DNA of 12,672 bases, from assembly GCA_046756945.1 (NCBI GenBank), contig JBHHXI010000090.1:1-12672 (forward strand), read 5' to 3'. Within the stretch, counting starts at the first letter, position 1, and the number at the start of each line of letters is the position of its first letter. Shown piece after piece: positions 1 through 5,539 of this stretch. The notes beneath the pieces are model-generated. The model was not told where the DNA came from. It ran no database searches and worked only from the letters and a program-made list of their open reading frames with translations. Position numbers and translations under genes: made by a program. The DNA comes from JACZQZ01 sp046756945 (GTDB lineage: Bacteria; Pseudomonadota; Alphaproteobacteria; Rhodospirillales; 2-02-FULL-58-16).

Positions 1-234
1 CGGTTTGGCCGTCGGCCGGACCAGCGGTTTACCCTCTGCCTGGAGCGTCGGTTTGGCCGCCACCGGCGCTTTCTTCGGTTTCGGTTGTTCCTGTTTTTGC
101 GCCTGCTGCGTCGCTTTGGCCCCACCCGGCTCGGCGCCGGTCAGGGACGGCCACAGGCTCTCGTCGGCAAACGTACAAGCGGGCGACAACAGGGCCGCCG
201 CGACTACGAGGATCCGAAACTTGGAAAAAACCAT
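1..234 (-). CDS. N-terminus of exported Lys/Pro/Ala-rich protein (partial, runs off left edge)
   Basis: The frame is open from an ATG at 234 to the window edge (78 codons seen, no stop). It begins MVFSKFRILVVAAALLSPAC and continues TFADESLWPSLTGAEP. This is a typical export signal: basic residues at 5 and 7, then a hydrophobic run at 8-16. Cleavage could be by signal peptidase I after FA (residues 22-23), or by signal peptidase II at C20; the lipobox SPAC is poor, so which is unclear. Residues 40-78 are low-complexity Gln/Lys/Pro/Ala, probably a disordered linker to a domain outside the window. A GGCG-type ribosome site lies about 12 bases upstream. I do not recognise the family. The start and strand are supported by the signal peptide; function is unknown. 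Confidence 0.6.
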   Translation of the reverse strand, partial: MVFSKFRILVVAAALLSPACTFADESLWPSLTGAEPGGAKATQQAQKQEQPKPKKAPVAAKPTLQAEGKPLVRPTAKP

Positions 235-254
235 GTTTGCGGCTTCGCCTTTGA

Positions 255-275
255 TGGCTGCAACAAACGCAGCCA
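255..275 (-). promoter_or_regulatory. 7-bp hairpin in the 5' leader of the left-edge gene
   Basis: TGGCTGC (255-261) and GCAGCCA (269-275) form a perfect 7-bp stem with a 7-base loop, 21 bases upstream of the minus-strand ATG at 234. It sits between the likely promoter region and the ribosome site, so it could be a leader structure or an operator dyad. The role is inference only. Confidence 0.3.
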
Positions 276-404
276 ACCCTGGGACGACTATTAGAAAGGG
301 AGTAAAGTTAATACCCTGCCCCATCTTATTCTTTGGGATACTACTCAAAGGTTAATGGCGCGACAAGGACCGATTTTCCGCGCCCGGACAGGCTTCCCGG
401 ACGC

Positions 405-433
405 TTGCCTTCGCCGTGGCCCTGGAGTACGTT
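405..433 (+). promoter_or_regulatory. Possible promoter of the tRNA-Arg gene
   Basis: TTGCCT (405-410) and TACGTT (428-433) are spaced by exactly 17 bases and lie 46 bases before the first tRNA base. The -35 (CTTGCC with its preceding base) resembles the alphaproteobacterial CTTGAC form, but the -10 is poor. A weak call. Confidence 0.25.
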
Positions 434-479
434 CCCCCACCCTTTCCCATGGCCCTCGACGACGCCCTGCGCCGGGAAT

Positions 480-556
480 GCGCCCGTAGCTCAATTGGAT
501 AGAGCATCTGACTACGGATCAGAAGGTTGGGAGTTCGAGTCTCTCCGGGCGCGCCA
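480..556 (+). tRNA. tRNA-Arg(ACG), CCA encoded
   Basis: A full cloverleaf can be folded by eye. The acceptor stem GCGCCCG (480-486) pairs with CGGGCGC (546-552), followed by discriminator G553 and CCA (554-556). The D stem is GCTC/GAGC (489-492/502-505). The anticodon stem TCTGA/TCAGA (507-511/519-523) encloses the loop CTACGGA, giving anticodon ACG at 514-516. The T stem GGGAG/CTCTC (529-533/541-545) closes TTCGAGT. This is the arginine tRNA whose A34 is normally deaminated to inosine to read CGU, CGC and CGA. It appears to be a single tRNA with no partner nearby. Confidence 0.97.
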
Positions 557-693
557 ATGTTTTCAGGGAGTTGCCGGGGCCTGCGCCGGACGATCGAGGC
601 GCCGGGTGGCCGTCACGTGACCACGGGAACGCATTTCGAGGCCCTTTCCCGCCGGAATTAATGGACGGCCGGCCCCCCGGCGTCGATAAAGCC

Positions 694-882
694 ATGACCA
701 TACTGCTGACCGGATTGGCTCTGTTCGCCGCGGTGCTCGGCCTCTTCTACCTGAAGGACGCCCGCGCCAGCCACCGCCTGGCCCGCCTCGCCTATAGCGA
801 GCCGGTCCTGCGGCTGGTCGTCGTCGCCGCGGCCCTGGTCTTCTTCGGCCTGCTGATGGCGATCGGCAACTTATTGAACTGA
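694..882 (+). CDS. Small two-helix inner-membrane protein, unknown function
   Basis: This 62-residue ORF starts MTILLTGLALFAAVLGLFYL. It has two hydrophobic helices (about residues 2-20 and 39-58) joined by a charged loop of about 18 residues (KDARASHRLARLAYSEPVLR), the pattern of a small hairpin membrane protein. The same frame has an in-frame ATG at 661 and a TTG at 571. I chose 694 because it puts the first helix at the N-terminus and the preceding residues look like non-coding translation, but no ribosome site is clear at any of the three. It lies 137 bases after the tRNA and could be read from its own weak promoter or by read-through. I do not recognise a family. The hydrophobic pattern makes chance unlikely but not excluded. 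Confidence 0.55.
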   Translation: MTILLTGLALFAAVLGLFYLKDARASHRLARLAYSEPVLRLVVVAAALVFFGLLMAIGNLLN

Positions 883-945
883 CGGCACAGCGCACGGCAA
901 CGTTCGTGAAGCGCCGAAAGGGCCGGCGACCAGCGCGGCGCCGGC

Positions 946-1281
946 CTAAGGATCCTCCGAGCGCATGGCGTCGTGCATCTCCATGACCTCGGCGAGCAGA
1001 CGATCCTCCTCGGCCTCATCGAGGTCGAATTCAACGGCGATGCCGTCTTCGAAGGTGCGCGCCAGATGGCCGGGCAGCGGGTCCATGTCCTCGATGTAAA
1101 GGTCGATCAAGGCGTCGTCGTCGAGATTCTCCGCCGGGGAATCCAGGTGCAGGGCCGCACCGCCCGCCGACAGGTCCGTGACGGTCCCGGTGAGCTCCCG
1201 GGCGCCGGCGACGGCGCGGGCGGGCCTGGAAACGGCGCGCCGCGCATGGCGGCGCTTGTCCGCGTCTTGATCCATGTTCAT
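946..1281 (-). CDS. PilZ-domain protein (predicted c-di-GMP receptor)
   Basis: This 111-residue protein is a nearly stand-alone PilZ domain. It carries the two hallmark motifs of c-di-GMP binding: the RxxxR cluster (KRRHARR, residues 9-15; R10/R14 or R11/R15) and DxSxxG (DLSAGG, 36-41). A predicted beta strand with GIAVEF near residues 79-84 matches the end of the barrel. The C-terminus is acidic and helical. PilZ proteins bind cyclic di-GMP in the cytoplasm and pass the signal to motility, exopolysaccharide or enzyme partners; the partner here is unknown. The start at 1281 is supported by AGGGA a few bases upstream; an alternative ATG lies two codons in. It follows the Sel1/SPOR gene on the same strand after 170 bases, so co-transcription is possible but not shown. 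Confidence 0.85.
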   Translation of the reverse strand: MNMDQDADKRRHARRAVSRPARAVAGARELTGTVTDLSAGGAALHLDSPAENLDDDALIDLYIEDMDPLPGHLARTFEDGIAVEFDLDEAEEDRLLAEVMEMHDAMRSEDP

Positions 1282-1451
1282 CGTTTCCCTGCCGCCGGGC
1301 GGTCGCCGGGGTCAACCGGGCGTTTATCATTCCCGCGCCGCGCCGCCCATCGAGCACACACCCTCCCGCACACCTAGCACACAACGGACGCCGGTTCCAT
1401 GGAAGGACGGCCGGTTATACCAATGTCCCCGGACCGCGCCCCGCCAGCGCC

Positions 1452-2570
1452 TCACGGCGTGATCACCAGGCACGGGACGTTGCGCCGGGCCAGCGTCTTG
1501 CACAGACCCCTGGCCCGGCCGGCGCTGGCCAGCGGGCCGGCCTGCAGCCGGTAGAACACGCCCTTGCCGCCCAGGTCCGCCCGTTGAACCCGGGGCCGCA
1601 ACGCTTCCAGCAGGTCCCGATGGCGGCGCCTGAGCCGCCGCCACTCGGCCTCGGCCGCGGTGGCGGAATCCAGGGCCCCGAGCTGGATGCGGAAGGCGCC
1701 CGCTTCGGGCGGCGCCGGCGCGGGGGTTGCCGAGGCGGCCGGCGCGGGAAACACCTTCGGCTCCGGGCCGGCCGGCGGCCCGGGGGCGTCCCCCGCATAT
1801 CGTTGCCGGGGGGACACCCCCCGTTTCCCCGCGGGGGCCGCGGGGGCGCCCCCCGCATATCGTTGCCGGGCGGACAACCCCCCTGTCCCCCCGGGGGCGG
1901 CGGGGTCCGGCGCCAACTCCGGATCGGGCGAGGGCGGCAGCGGCGTCACGCCGGCCGCGCCCAGCGCGTTCGCGTGGTATTTGGCTTTCGGGTGACCCTG
2001 GGCCGCGGCCCTGCGGTACCATGCGAGCGCCCGGCGGTCGTCACGGACGAGGACGACGCCGAGATGACGCATCCGCCCCATGGTGTACTGGGCCTCGGCG
2101 AGGCCGGATTCGGCGGCGCGCTGGAACCAAATGGCCGCCTCGGCCGGGTCCGGCGCGATGCCGAGGCCGTTTCGGTACATGACACCCAGGTTGAACTGGG
2201 CGCCGGTTTGGCCCTGCTCGGCGGCGCGCCGATACCACTTCACCGCCTCGCCGTAATCCTGGGGAACGCCCCGCCCGTTGTCGTACATGAGGCCAATGTT
2301 GTTCTGGGCCACGGCGTCCCCCTGATCGGCCGCCTTGCGGTACCACTTTGCCGCCTCGGCGTCGTTCCGGGGAACGCCCTTTCCCTTGTAGTACATGGCG
2401 GCGAGGTTGACCTGCGCGACCACGGACCCCTGCTCCGCCGCCTGCCTGAACTCGGCCAGGGCGATGGCGTAGTCGCCCCGTTTGTAGGCGCTGATACCGG
2501 CGCTGAGGTCGGCCCGGGCGTCGGCCGTCAATACCAGCACCAGGGCGGCGGCGAGTGCAAGGCGACCCAT
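1452..2570 (-). CDS. Exported Sel1-repeat protein with C-terminal SPOR domain
   Basis: This 372-residue protein has a signal peptide (MGRLALAAALVLVLTADARA, cleavage after residue 20). About five Sel1-like repeats span residues 28-205, each carrying forms of AxxWYRxAAxQGxxxAQxNLGxMY. A Pro/Ala/Gly linker (206-290) follows, then a SPOR domain (291-372, starting FRIQLGAL with the second half FYRLQAGPL). Sel1 repeats are protein-binding alpha-solenoids. SPOR domains bind denuded peptidoglycan at division sites, so the protein probably works in the periplasm near the septum; its partners are unknown. I chose the ATG at 2570 over the upstream ATG at 2654 because only it places the signal peptide at the N-terminus. 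The linker holds a 20-residue duplication with RQRYAG at 235-240 and 255-260. The gene diverges from the Crp-type regulator. Confidence 0.87.
   Translation of the reverse strand: MGRLALAAALVLVLTADARADLSAGISAYKRGDYAIALAEFRQAAEQGSVVAQVNLAAMYYKGKGVPRNDAEAAKWYRKAADQGDAVAQNNIGLMYDNGRGVPQDYGEAVKWYRRAAEQGQTGAQFNLGVMYRNGLGIAPDPAEAAIWFQRAAESGLAEAQYTMGRMRHLGVVLVRDDRRALAWYRRAAAQGHPKAKYHANALGAAGVTPLPPSPDPELAPDPAAPGGTGGLSARQRYAGGAPAAPAGKRGVSPRQRYAGDAPGPPAGPEPKVFPAPAASATPAPAPPEAGAFRIQLGALDSATAAEAEWRRLRRRHRDLLEALRPRVQRADLGGKGVFYRLQAGPLASAGRARGLCKTLARRNVPCLVITP
1780..1899. repeat. Two tandem 60-bp palindrome-rich units inside a coding region
   Basis: Two units are offset by exactly 60 bases. The block CCCCGCATATCGTTGCCGGG occurs at 1791-1810 and again at 1851-1870, each preceded by CGGGGGCG and followed by GGACA plus a C run. 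Each unit is rich in short palindromes, for example CGGGGGG-ACA-CCCCCCG at 1807-1823 and CCCCGCGGGG just after. The period is a multiple of three, so the repeat is translated as 20 residues twice in the linker of the Sel1/SPOR protein. Confidence 0.8.
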
Positions 2571-2755
2571 GATGGCAAATCTTGCCCTCGTTCGCGGTTC
2601 GGCACAACACGCATGCCGGTCGATGATATGCCTCGCCGTGCAGGCGGTCGACATGGGCCATGGGGGTGGCGGATCCTGAACCGAGGTCTCGCGCCGCCGC
2701 GTGGCGCCGGGGGGGCTTGTCCACGGTCACCGGTTGAGATACTTTTCTCTACCTC

Positions 2756-2788
2756 GGTTGGTTGCAATCTGACGGTGCTTCACCAACC
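2756..2788. promoter_or_regulatory. Inverted repeat upstream of the Crp/Fnr gene, possible operator
   Basis: GGTTGGT (2756-2762) and ACCAACC (2782-2788) are a perfect 7-bp inverted repeat with a 19-base spacer. They lie in the 285-bp divergent region between the Sel1/SPOR gene and the regulator, 67 bases before the regulator start. Position fits an operator or leader hairpin; no protein can be named. The rest of the region (2571-2855) shows only weak promoter-like hexamers. Confidence 0.3.
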
Positions 2789-2855
2789 TGGCGGAAGCGT
2801 CCGGGACGGGACTCCGCCGGGGCTGGCGCACCCTGGACCGTGACGAGGGGGGGGC

Positions 2856-3563
2856 GTGGACGACGCCGGGGCAAACACGTTGGCCGGAATCGCCCTGTTT
2901 GAAGGGCTCGACGAAGGTGAACGGGGCCGAATCGAAAACCGCTGCCAGTGGCGCCGGTACAAGACCCGGCAGATGGTCTTCGACCGGGAAAGCACGAGCC
3001 GGGAGATATTCTTCGTCGCCCAGGGAACGGTGCGGGTCGTCAATTACACGCTTTCGGGCCGGGAAATCGCGTTCGCCACCCTCGTCGCGGGCGAGTATTT
3101 CGGCGAACTCGCGGCCATCGACGCGCTGCCCCGCTCGGCGAGCGTGCAGGCCATCGAGGACTCGCTTCTCGCCTTTCTGCCGGCCAATGTCTTTCTAGAC
3201 CTGTTGCACCGGCGCGGCGAGATAGCGTTCCGCGTCCTGGAGCGGCTTGTCGGCGTGGTCCGGGCGTCCACCGAGCGCATCATGGACCTGAGCACGCTGG
3301 GCGCCATGCAGCGGGTGTACGGGGAAATCCTGCGTCTGGCCGTGCCCGACGCGGCTTCGCCGGACCTATGGATCGTACGCCCGGTTCCCTCCGAGCGCGA
3401 GATCGGCGGCCGCACGAGCACGGCGCGGGAAACGGTGGCCCGTGCATTGCGCCAACTCCGCCAGGGCGGAATCGTTCGCCGCAAGGGACGCAATCTCTAT
3501 ATCCTGGACCGGGCGCGGCTGGAAAAGATCGTCGAGATGCTGGGGTACGGCGGCCGCACCTGA
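2856..3563 (+). CDS. Crp/Fnr-family transcriptional regulator
   Basis: This 235-residue protein has the Crp fold. An N-terminal cyclic-nucleotide-binding barrel (about 10-125) has GEYFGEL (79-85) and LPRSASV (91-97), where G83-E84 and R93-S94 correspond to the ribose- and phosphate-binding residues of the cyclic-nucleotide pocket. A dimer helix follows (about 123-150; S138-T139-E140 lines up with T127-S128-E129 of E. coli CRP), then a winged helix-turn-helix (about 165-225). The recognition helix reads ARETVARAL (190-198), matching SRETVGRIL of E. coli CRP, with R191, E192 and R196 at the DNA-contacting positions. There is no N-terminal cysteine cluster for an Fnr iron-sulfur centre. It is therefore likely a cAMP-type regulator recognising TGTGA half-sites. 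The GTG start at 2856 is fixed by a GAGGGGGGGG ribosome site. Targets are unknown; see the site at 4523. Confidence 0.9.
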   Translation: MDDAGANTLAGIALFEGLDEGERGRIENRCQWRRYKTRQMVFDRESTSREIFFVAQGTVRVVNYTLSGREIAFATLVAGEYFGELAAIDALPRSASVQAIEDSLLAFLPANVFLDLLHRRGEIAFRVLERLVGVVRASTERIMDLSTLGAMQRVYGEILRLAVPDAASPDLWIVRPVPSEREIGGRTSTARETVARALRQLRQGGIVRRKGRNLYILDRARLEKIVEMLGYGGRT

Positions 3564-3582
3564 GTCAGTTCCGGGCTAGTGT

Positions 3583-3625
3583 GGGCGAGGTCCGGCGGGC
3601 GGACCCGGACCGAAATCAGTCGCCC
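3583..3625. terminator. Composite hairpin between convergent genes
   Basis: An inner 7-bp stem GGTCCGG/CCGGACC (3589-3595/3605-3611) is extended by an outer stem GGGCGA/TCGCCC (3583-3588/3620-3625) with an 8-base bulge. It lies between the stop of the Crp-type gene and the stop of the convergent lipoprotein gene, overlapping the latter by 10 bases. No T run follows on either side, so it would be a Rho-assisted or 3'-stabilising structure rather than a classic terminator. Confidence 0.35.
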
Positions 3626-4239
3626 GAGTCGAGCTTGAATGCGGGGTCCGGGGCGTCCCCGCGCAGCCCTTCGATCAACGCTTGAACGCCTGGTCCGAGC
3701 CACGTGTCGGAAGCCGGGCCGCGGGCCGGCAAGGGATCGAGACGGCGGCGCACAACGGCGGGCCGGTGGGCGAGGACAAGGTCCGGCGGTTGCGCCAGGC
3801 GGCCGTCGCCCTGTCGGCACTCCCCATATCCCCCGCATGGCTCGTCCGCCGCCCAAAACGCCGCCGCATCCGGGCCGGCCGGTCCCGACGCCGGTGCCAG
3901 GGCCACCAACGTCCAGGTGTCGGATGAATACCCGCCCTCGGCGTTGCCAACGGCTTGGCCTTCGGCGTCGGCCACCGCGATCGCGGTCTCGTCTTCGCTC
4001 CGGCAGATCTGTTCGCCCGTGATGCCGCGCCACAACGCGCAGTCCTGGCGCGCCACCAGCGATATGCCGTGGTCGGTGACGGATTTCTCCGTCGTCAGGT
4101 AGGCAATGCCGTCCAAAGCCCACGACGTGAACTTCAACGGCATGGGAATGGAGCATGCGCCGAGCAGAACGGAAATCAGAACAAGTGGCGCGCCCCGTCT
4201 CGCCCAACCCCCCTGGACGTAAAACCTGGGACAATTCAT
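3616..4239 (-). CDS. Small lipoprotein, unknown function
   Basis: This 207-residue protein starts MNCPRFYVQGG. A hydrophobic stretch (17-28) ends in a clear lipobox LLGAC with C29 as the lipidated residue, so it should be anchored in the outer or inner membrane facing the periplasm. The mature part begins SIPMPLKFTSWALDGIAYLT and contains several cysteines. The region around WALDGIAYLTTEKSVTDHGIS and DCALWR looks conserved in style, and I have an impression of similar alphaproteobacterial lipoproteins, but I cannot name a family. The C-terminal half is Pro/Ala/Gly-rich. I chose the ATG at 4239 over the one at 4401 because it puts the lipobox in position and has GGA about 13 bases upstream. 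It converges on the Crp-type regulator gene. Confidence 0.75.
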   Translation of the reverse strand: MNCPRFYVQGGWARRGAPLVLISVLLGACSIPMPLKFTSWALDGIAYLTTEKSVTDHGISLVARQDCALWRGITGEQICRSEDETAIAVADAEGQAVGNAEGGYSSDTWTLVALAPASGPAGPDAAAFWAADEPCGGYGECRQGDGRLAQPPDLVLAHRPAVVRRRLDPLPARGPASDTWLGPGVQALIEGLRGDAPDPAFKLDSGD

Positions 4240-4592
4240 ACGTTTTTTGTCCGTATTATTGGGTGCGCACCATATCATATCCGCCCTGCATATGTAATAC
4301 GCCAAATTCAGACGCGGCAAATCCAAGGTAGCCTTGCCGTTCGCCGCACCATCAGGGAGTGGGCGTCTATCAAGAAATGCAGGGGCAAGACAACTTATCA
4401 AGACGACTTATATTGTTGATATATTTTGTTATTTCCTTTCCACGATAGGGTGATCAAGACCCGGCCCTGCCTTCGGGGAGGGGCTCTCGTGTCGAATGCC
4501 TTCCACAAAATTGTCAGGCACCTGTGATCACCATCACTGCGTGTGGGTTGGTGTTGATATAGCGTTTCACGCAACATCGACCCGAATACGGG
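4240..4592. other. AT-rich intergenic island with repeated TATCAAGA motifs and a hairpin
   Basis: No convincing long gene is seen here. Base composition drops sharply from its surroundings: I count 19 G/C in the 60 bases 4381-4440. TATCAAGA occurs at 4368-4375 and 4396-4403, and the inverted form TTGATA at 4416-4421. A weak plus-strand promoter may be AAGACA (4387-4392), 16 bases, TATATT (4409-4414). Downstream of it GCCCTGCC-TTCGG-GGAGGGGC (4464-4484) folds as a hairpin with one mismatch, so a small RNA is possible. The left end serves as the leader of the minus-strand lipoprotein gene. Confidence 0.4.
4523..4538 (+). promoter_or_regulatory. CRP-like binding site
   Basis: TGTGATCACCATCACT matches the CRP consensus TGTGA-N6-TCACA at 9 of the 10 defined positions. 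A -10-like TATAGC (4558-4563) follows. With a transcription start near 4571-4573 the site would be centred about 41-43 bases upstream, the class II activator position. The window encodes a Crp-type regulator with matching recognition residues. No test of the pairing is possible from sequence alone. Confidence 0.45.
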
Positions 4593-4685
4593 ATGGAAAC
4601 CATGTGGCAGCAGACAGTCCGAATCACGATTGCCGGTGTGATGGTATGGACCGTGAGCGTATTGGCGCTCGTGGCGGTGGGATAG
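4593..4685 (+). CDS. Very small single-helix membrane protein ORF
   Basis: A 30-codon ORF opens METMWQQTVRITIAG and ends VLALVAVG before TAG at 4683-4685. An internal ATG at 4602 gives a 27-residue form. After a short polar N-terminus almost all residues from about 12 on are hydrophobic, enough for one membrane helix, as in known single-helix subunits and regulators of 25-40 residues. ACGGG sits directly before the first ATG, and GGGATGGA lies 5-12 bases before the second, so the 27-residue form has the better ribosome site spacing. The ORF stands alone, about 60 bases after a CRP-like site with a -10 element. I recognise no family. It could be chance, but the hydrophobic pattern and upstream signals make it worth annotating. 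Confidence 0.4.
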   Translation: METMWQQTVRITIAGVMVWTVSVLALVAVG

Positions 4686-4707
4686 GACCTTCTCCCCCTT
4701 CTCCGCC

Positions 4708-4740
4708 TCTCCTCCGCGGCCCTTTGCGGCCTCTGCGCCG
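4708..4740 (-). repeat. Interspersed GC-rich repeat, degraded copy, inverted relative to the copy at 12531
   Basis: Read on the minus strand, the segment contains CGCAGAGGCCGCAAAGGG followed by CCGCGGAGGA. It matches the unit at 12536-12563 at 25 of 28 positions, in the opposite orientation. A CT-rich tract (4690-4710) adjoins it. The two copies mark this stretch as intergenic repeat DNA rather than a gene. Confidence 0.6.
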
Positions 4741-4823
4741 GGGGTGTCCCGGCGCTACGGCGCGCAGGATGCATTTGGCAAAAGGAACAATCCGGGTGGC
4801 GGCGGACAACCCCCGTCAGCGGT

Positions 4824-4853
4824 GTGACGGTCCGGGCCGGGGCCGGCCGTCAC
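4824..4853 (-). terminator. Long hairpin over the stop codon of the 4850-5338 gene
   Basis: GTGACGG (4824-4830) pairs with CCGTCAC (4847-4853). Inside it CCGG (4832-4835) pairs with CCGG (4843-4846), leaving one bulged T and a 7-base loop, 11 bp in all. It overlaps the TGA stop of the minus-strand gene. No T run follows, so it is either a non-canonical terminator or a transcript-stabilising hairpin. Confidence 0.45.
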
Positions 4854-5338
4854 TTGATCACGACCTGGTGGGTGAAGGTGTCGCCGTCGCTGACCGTGAT
4901 CAGTTCGAACCCGAGCATCTTCGCCATGTCGAAAAAGTTGAAGGTGTCTTCCACCTTGAATTCGCGGAAGATGGGCGTGGCGCGCGCCGACGAGGTCAAC
5001 GTGGCCAACAGGGCGCGGACGCGATAGACCGTATCCAGCCGGCCGGCCTGGTTGCTGACGATGATCAGTTTCTGGGCGCGGCTTCCCTTGGCGAAAAAGG
5101 CGGCCACGGGCGGATAGGACCGGTTCAACATTCCGTTCACCACGCCGGTGACGAACCCGATGCGCTGGCGGCGGTTGGCTTCGGGCAGGGTCCGCGCCCG
5201 GGACCGGTAGACCTCGACGGTTGCCGGCTTCGGATAATAATAGCCCGCGTGCCTGTCCGTTTTCTCCTTCGCCAGCGCCGGGGCGAAAGCGAGAACGACG
5301 GCCACTGTCATGCCGGCCGGGATCAAGCGCCAATTCAC
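4850..5338 (-). CDS. Periplasmic protein of unknown function
   Basis: This 162-residue protein has a signal peptide (MNWRLIPAGMTVAVVLAF then APALA, cleavage after residue 23). The mature protein starts KEKTDRHAGYYYPKPATVEVY and has well-ordered alternating segments, including RRQRIGFVTG, AQKLIIVSNQ, ARATPIFREF and a C-terminal GFELITVSDGDTFTHQVVIK. It looks like a compact single domain with no catalytic signature I can name. I have an impression of related alphaproteobacterial proteins carrying an unlikely molybdopterin-related label; I would not transfer that label. The GTG start at 5338 is favoured by AGGGGACGGGCA immediately upstream. The frame stays open far upstream to 6415, but that part is antisense to the next gene. 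It diverges from the lipoprotein gene at 5540 across 201 bases. Confidence 0.75.
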   Translation of the reverse strand: MNWRLIPAGMTVAVVLAFAPALAKEKTDRHAGYYYPKPATVEVYRSRARTLPEANRRQRIGFVTGVVNGMLNRSYPPVAAFFAKGSRAQKLIIVSNQAGRLDTVYRVRALLATLTSSARATPIFREFKVEDTFNFFDMAKMLGFELITVSDGDTFTHQVVIK

Positions 5339-5498
5339 TGCCCGTCCCCTTTTTCCCGATGGATCAGCGGCCATGTTTAACGGGCCCCGCCGGCGAAGCA
5401 AGCGGAATGGCTGTCGGCGGGTCCACGCCGCGGGCAGGCGGCCGGCGCGCTCACGATCAATTGAGGCGAAATTACCCCTCCGTCGCGGCGTCCGGGGA

Positions 5499-5504
5499 TA
5501 TAAT
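5499..5504 (+). promoter_or_regulatory. Consensus -10 element of the 5540 lipoprotein gene
   Basis: TATAAT stands 35 bases before the ATG, giving a short leader that includes the ribosome site AGGAGAGAG. No good -35 is found 16-18 bases upstream, so an activator may be needed. The 8-bp palindrome TCAATTGA at 5457-5464 lies about 34 bases further up. Confidence 0.4.
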
Positions 5505-5539
5505 TCCGGTCCACGGGCCGACCAACCAGGAGAGAGCCC

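Noticed and set aside
5..355. 116-codon plus-strand ORF at the left edge with Cys-rich stretch
   Set aside because: Antisense to the exported protein whose signal peptide begins at 234; the cysteines come from complemented Gln/Lys/Ala codons.
480..556. tRNA-Arg as an integration site for a mobile element
   Set aside because: No repeated 3' tRNA segment and no integrase is present in the window.
333..620. 95-codon plus-strand ORF containing APVAQLDRASDYGSEGWEFE
   Set aside because: It is the translation of the tRNA-Arg gene at 480-556, a well-known false ORF.
2767..2785. Possible CRP site before the regulator gene (TCTGA ... TCACC)
   Set aside because: The half-sites are 7 bases apart instead of 6 and both are mismatched.
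1584..2843. 419-codon plus-strand ORF
   Set aside because: Antisense to the Sel1/SPOR gene, whose repeats and signal peptide are unmistakable.
3583..3625. Possible tRNA suggested by GGGCGA and TCGCCC ends
   Set aside because: The span is 43 bases with no D, anticodon or T arm; kept only as a hairpin.
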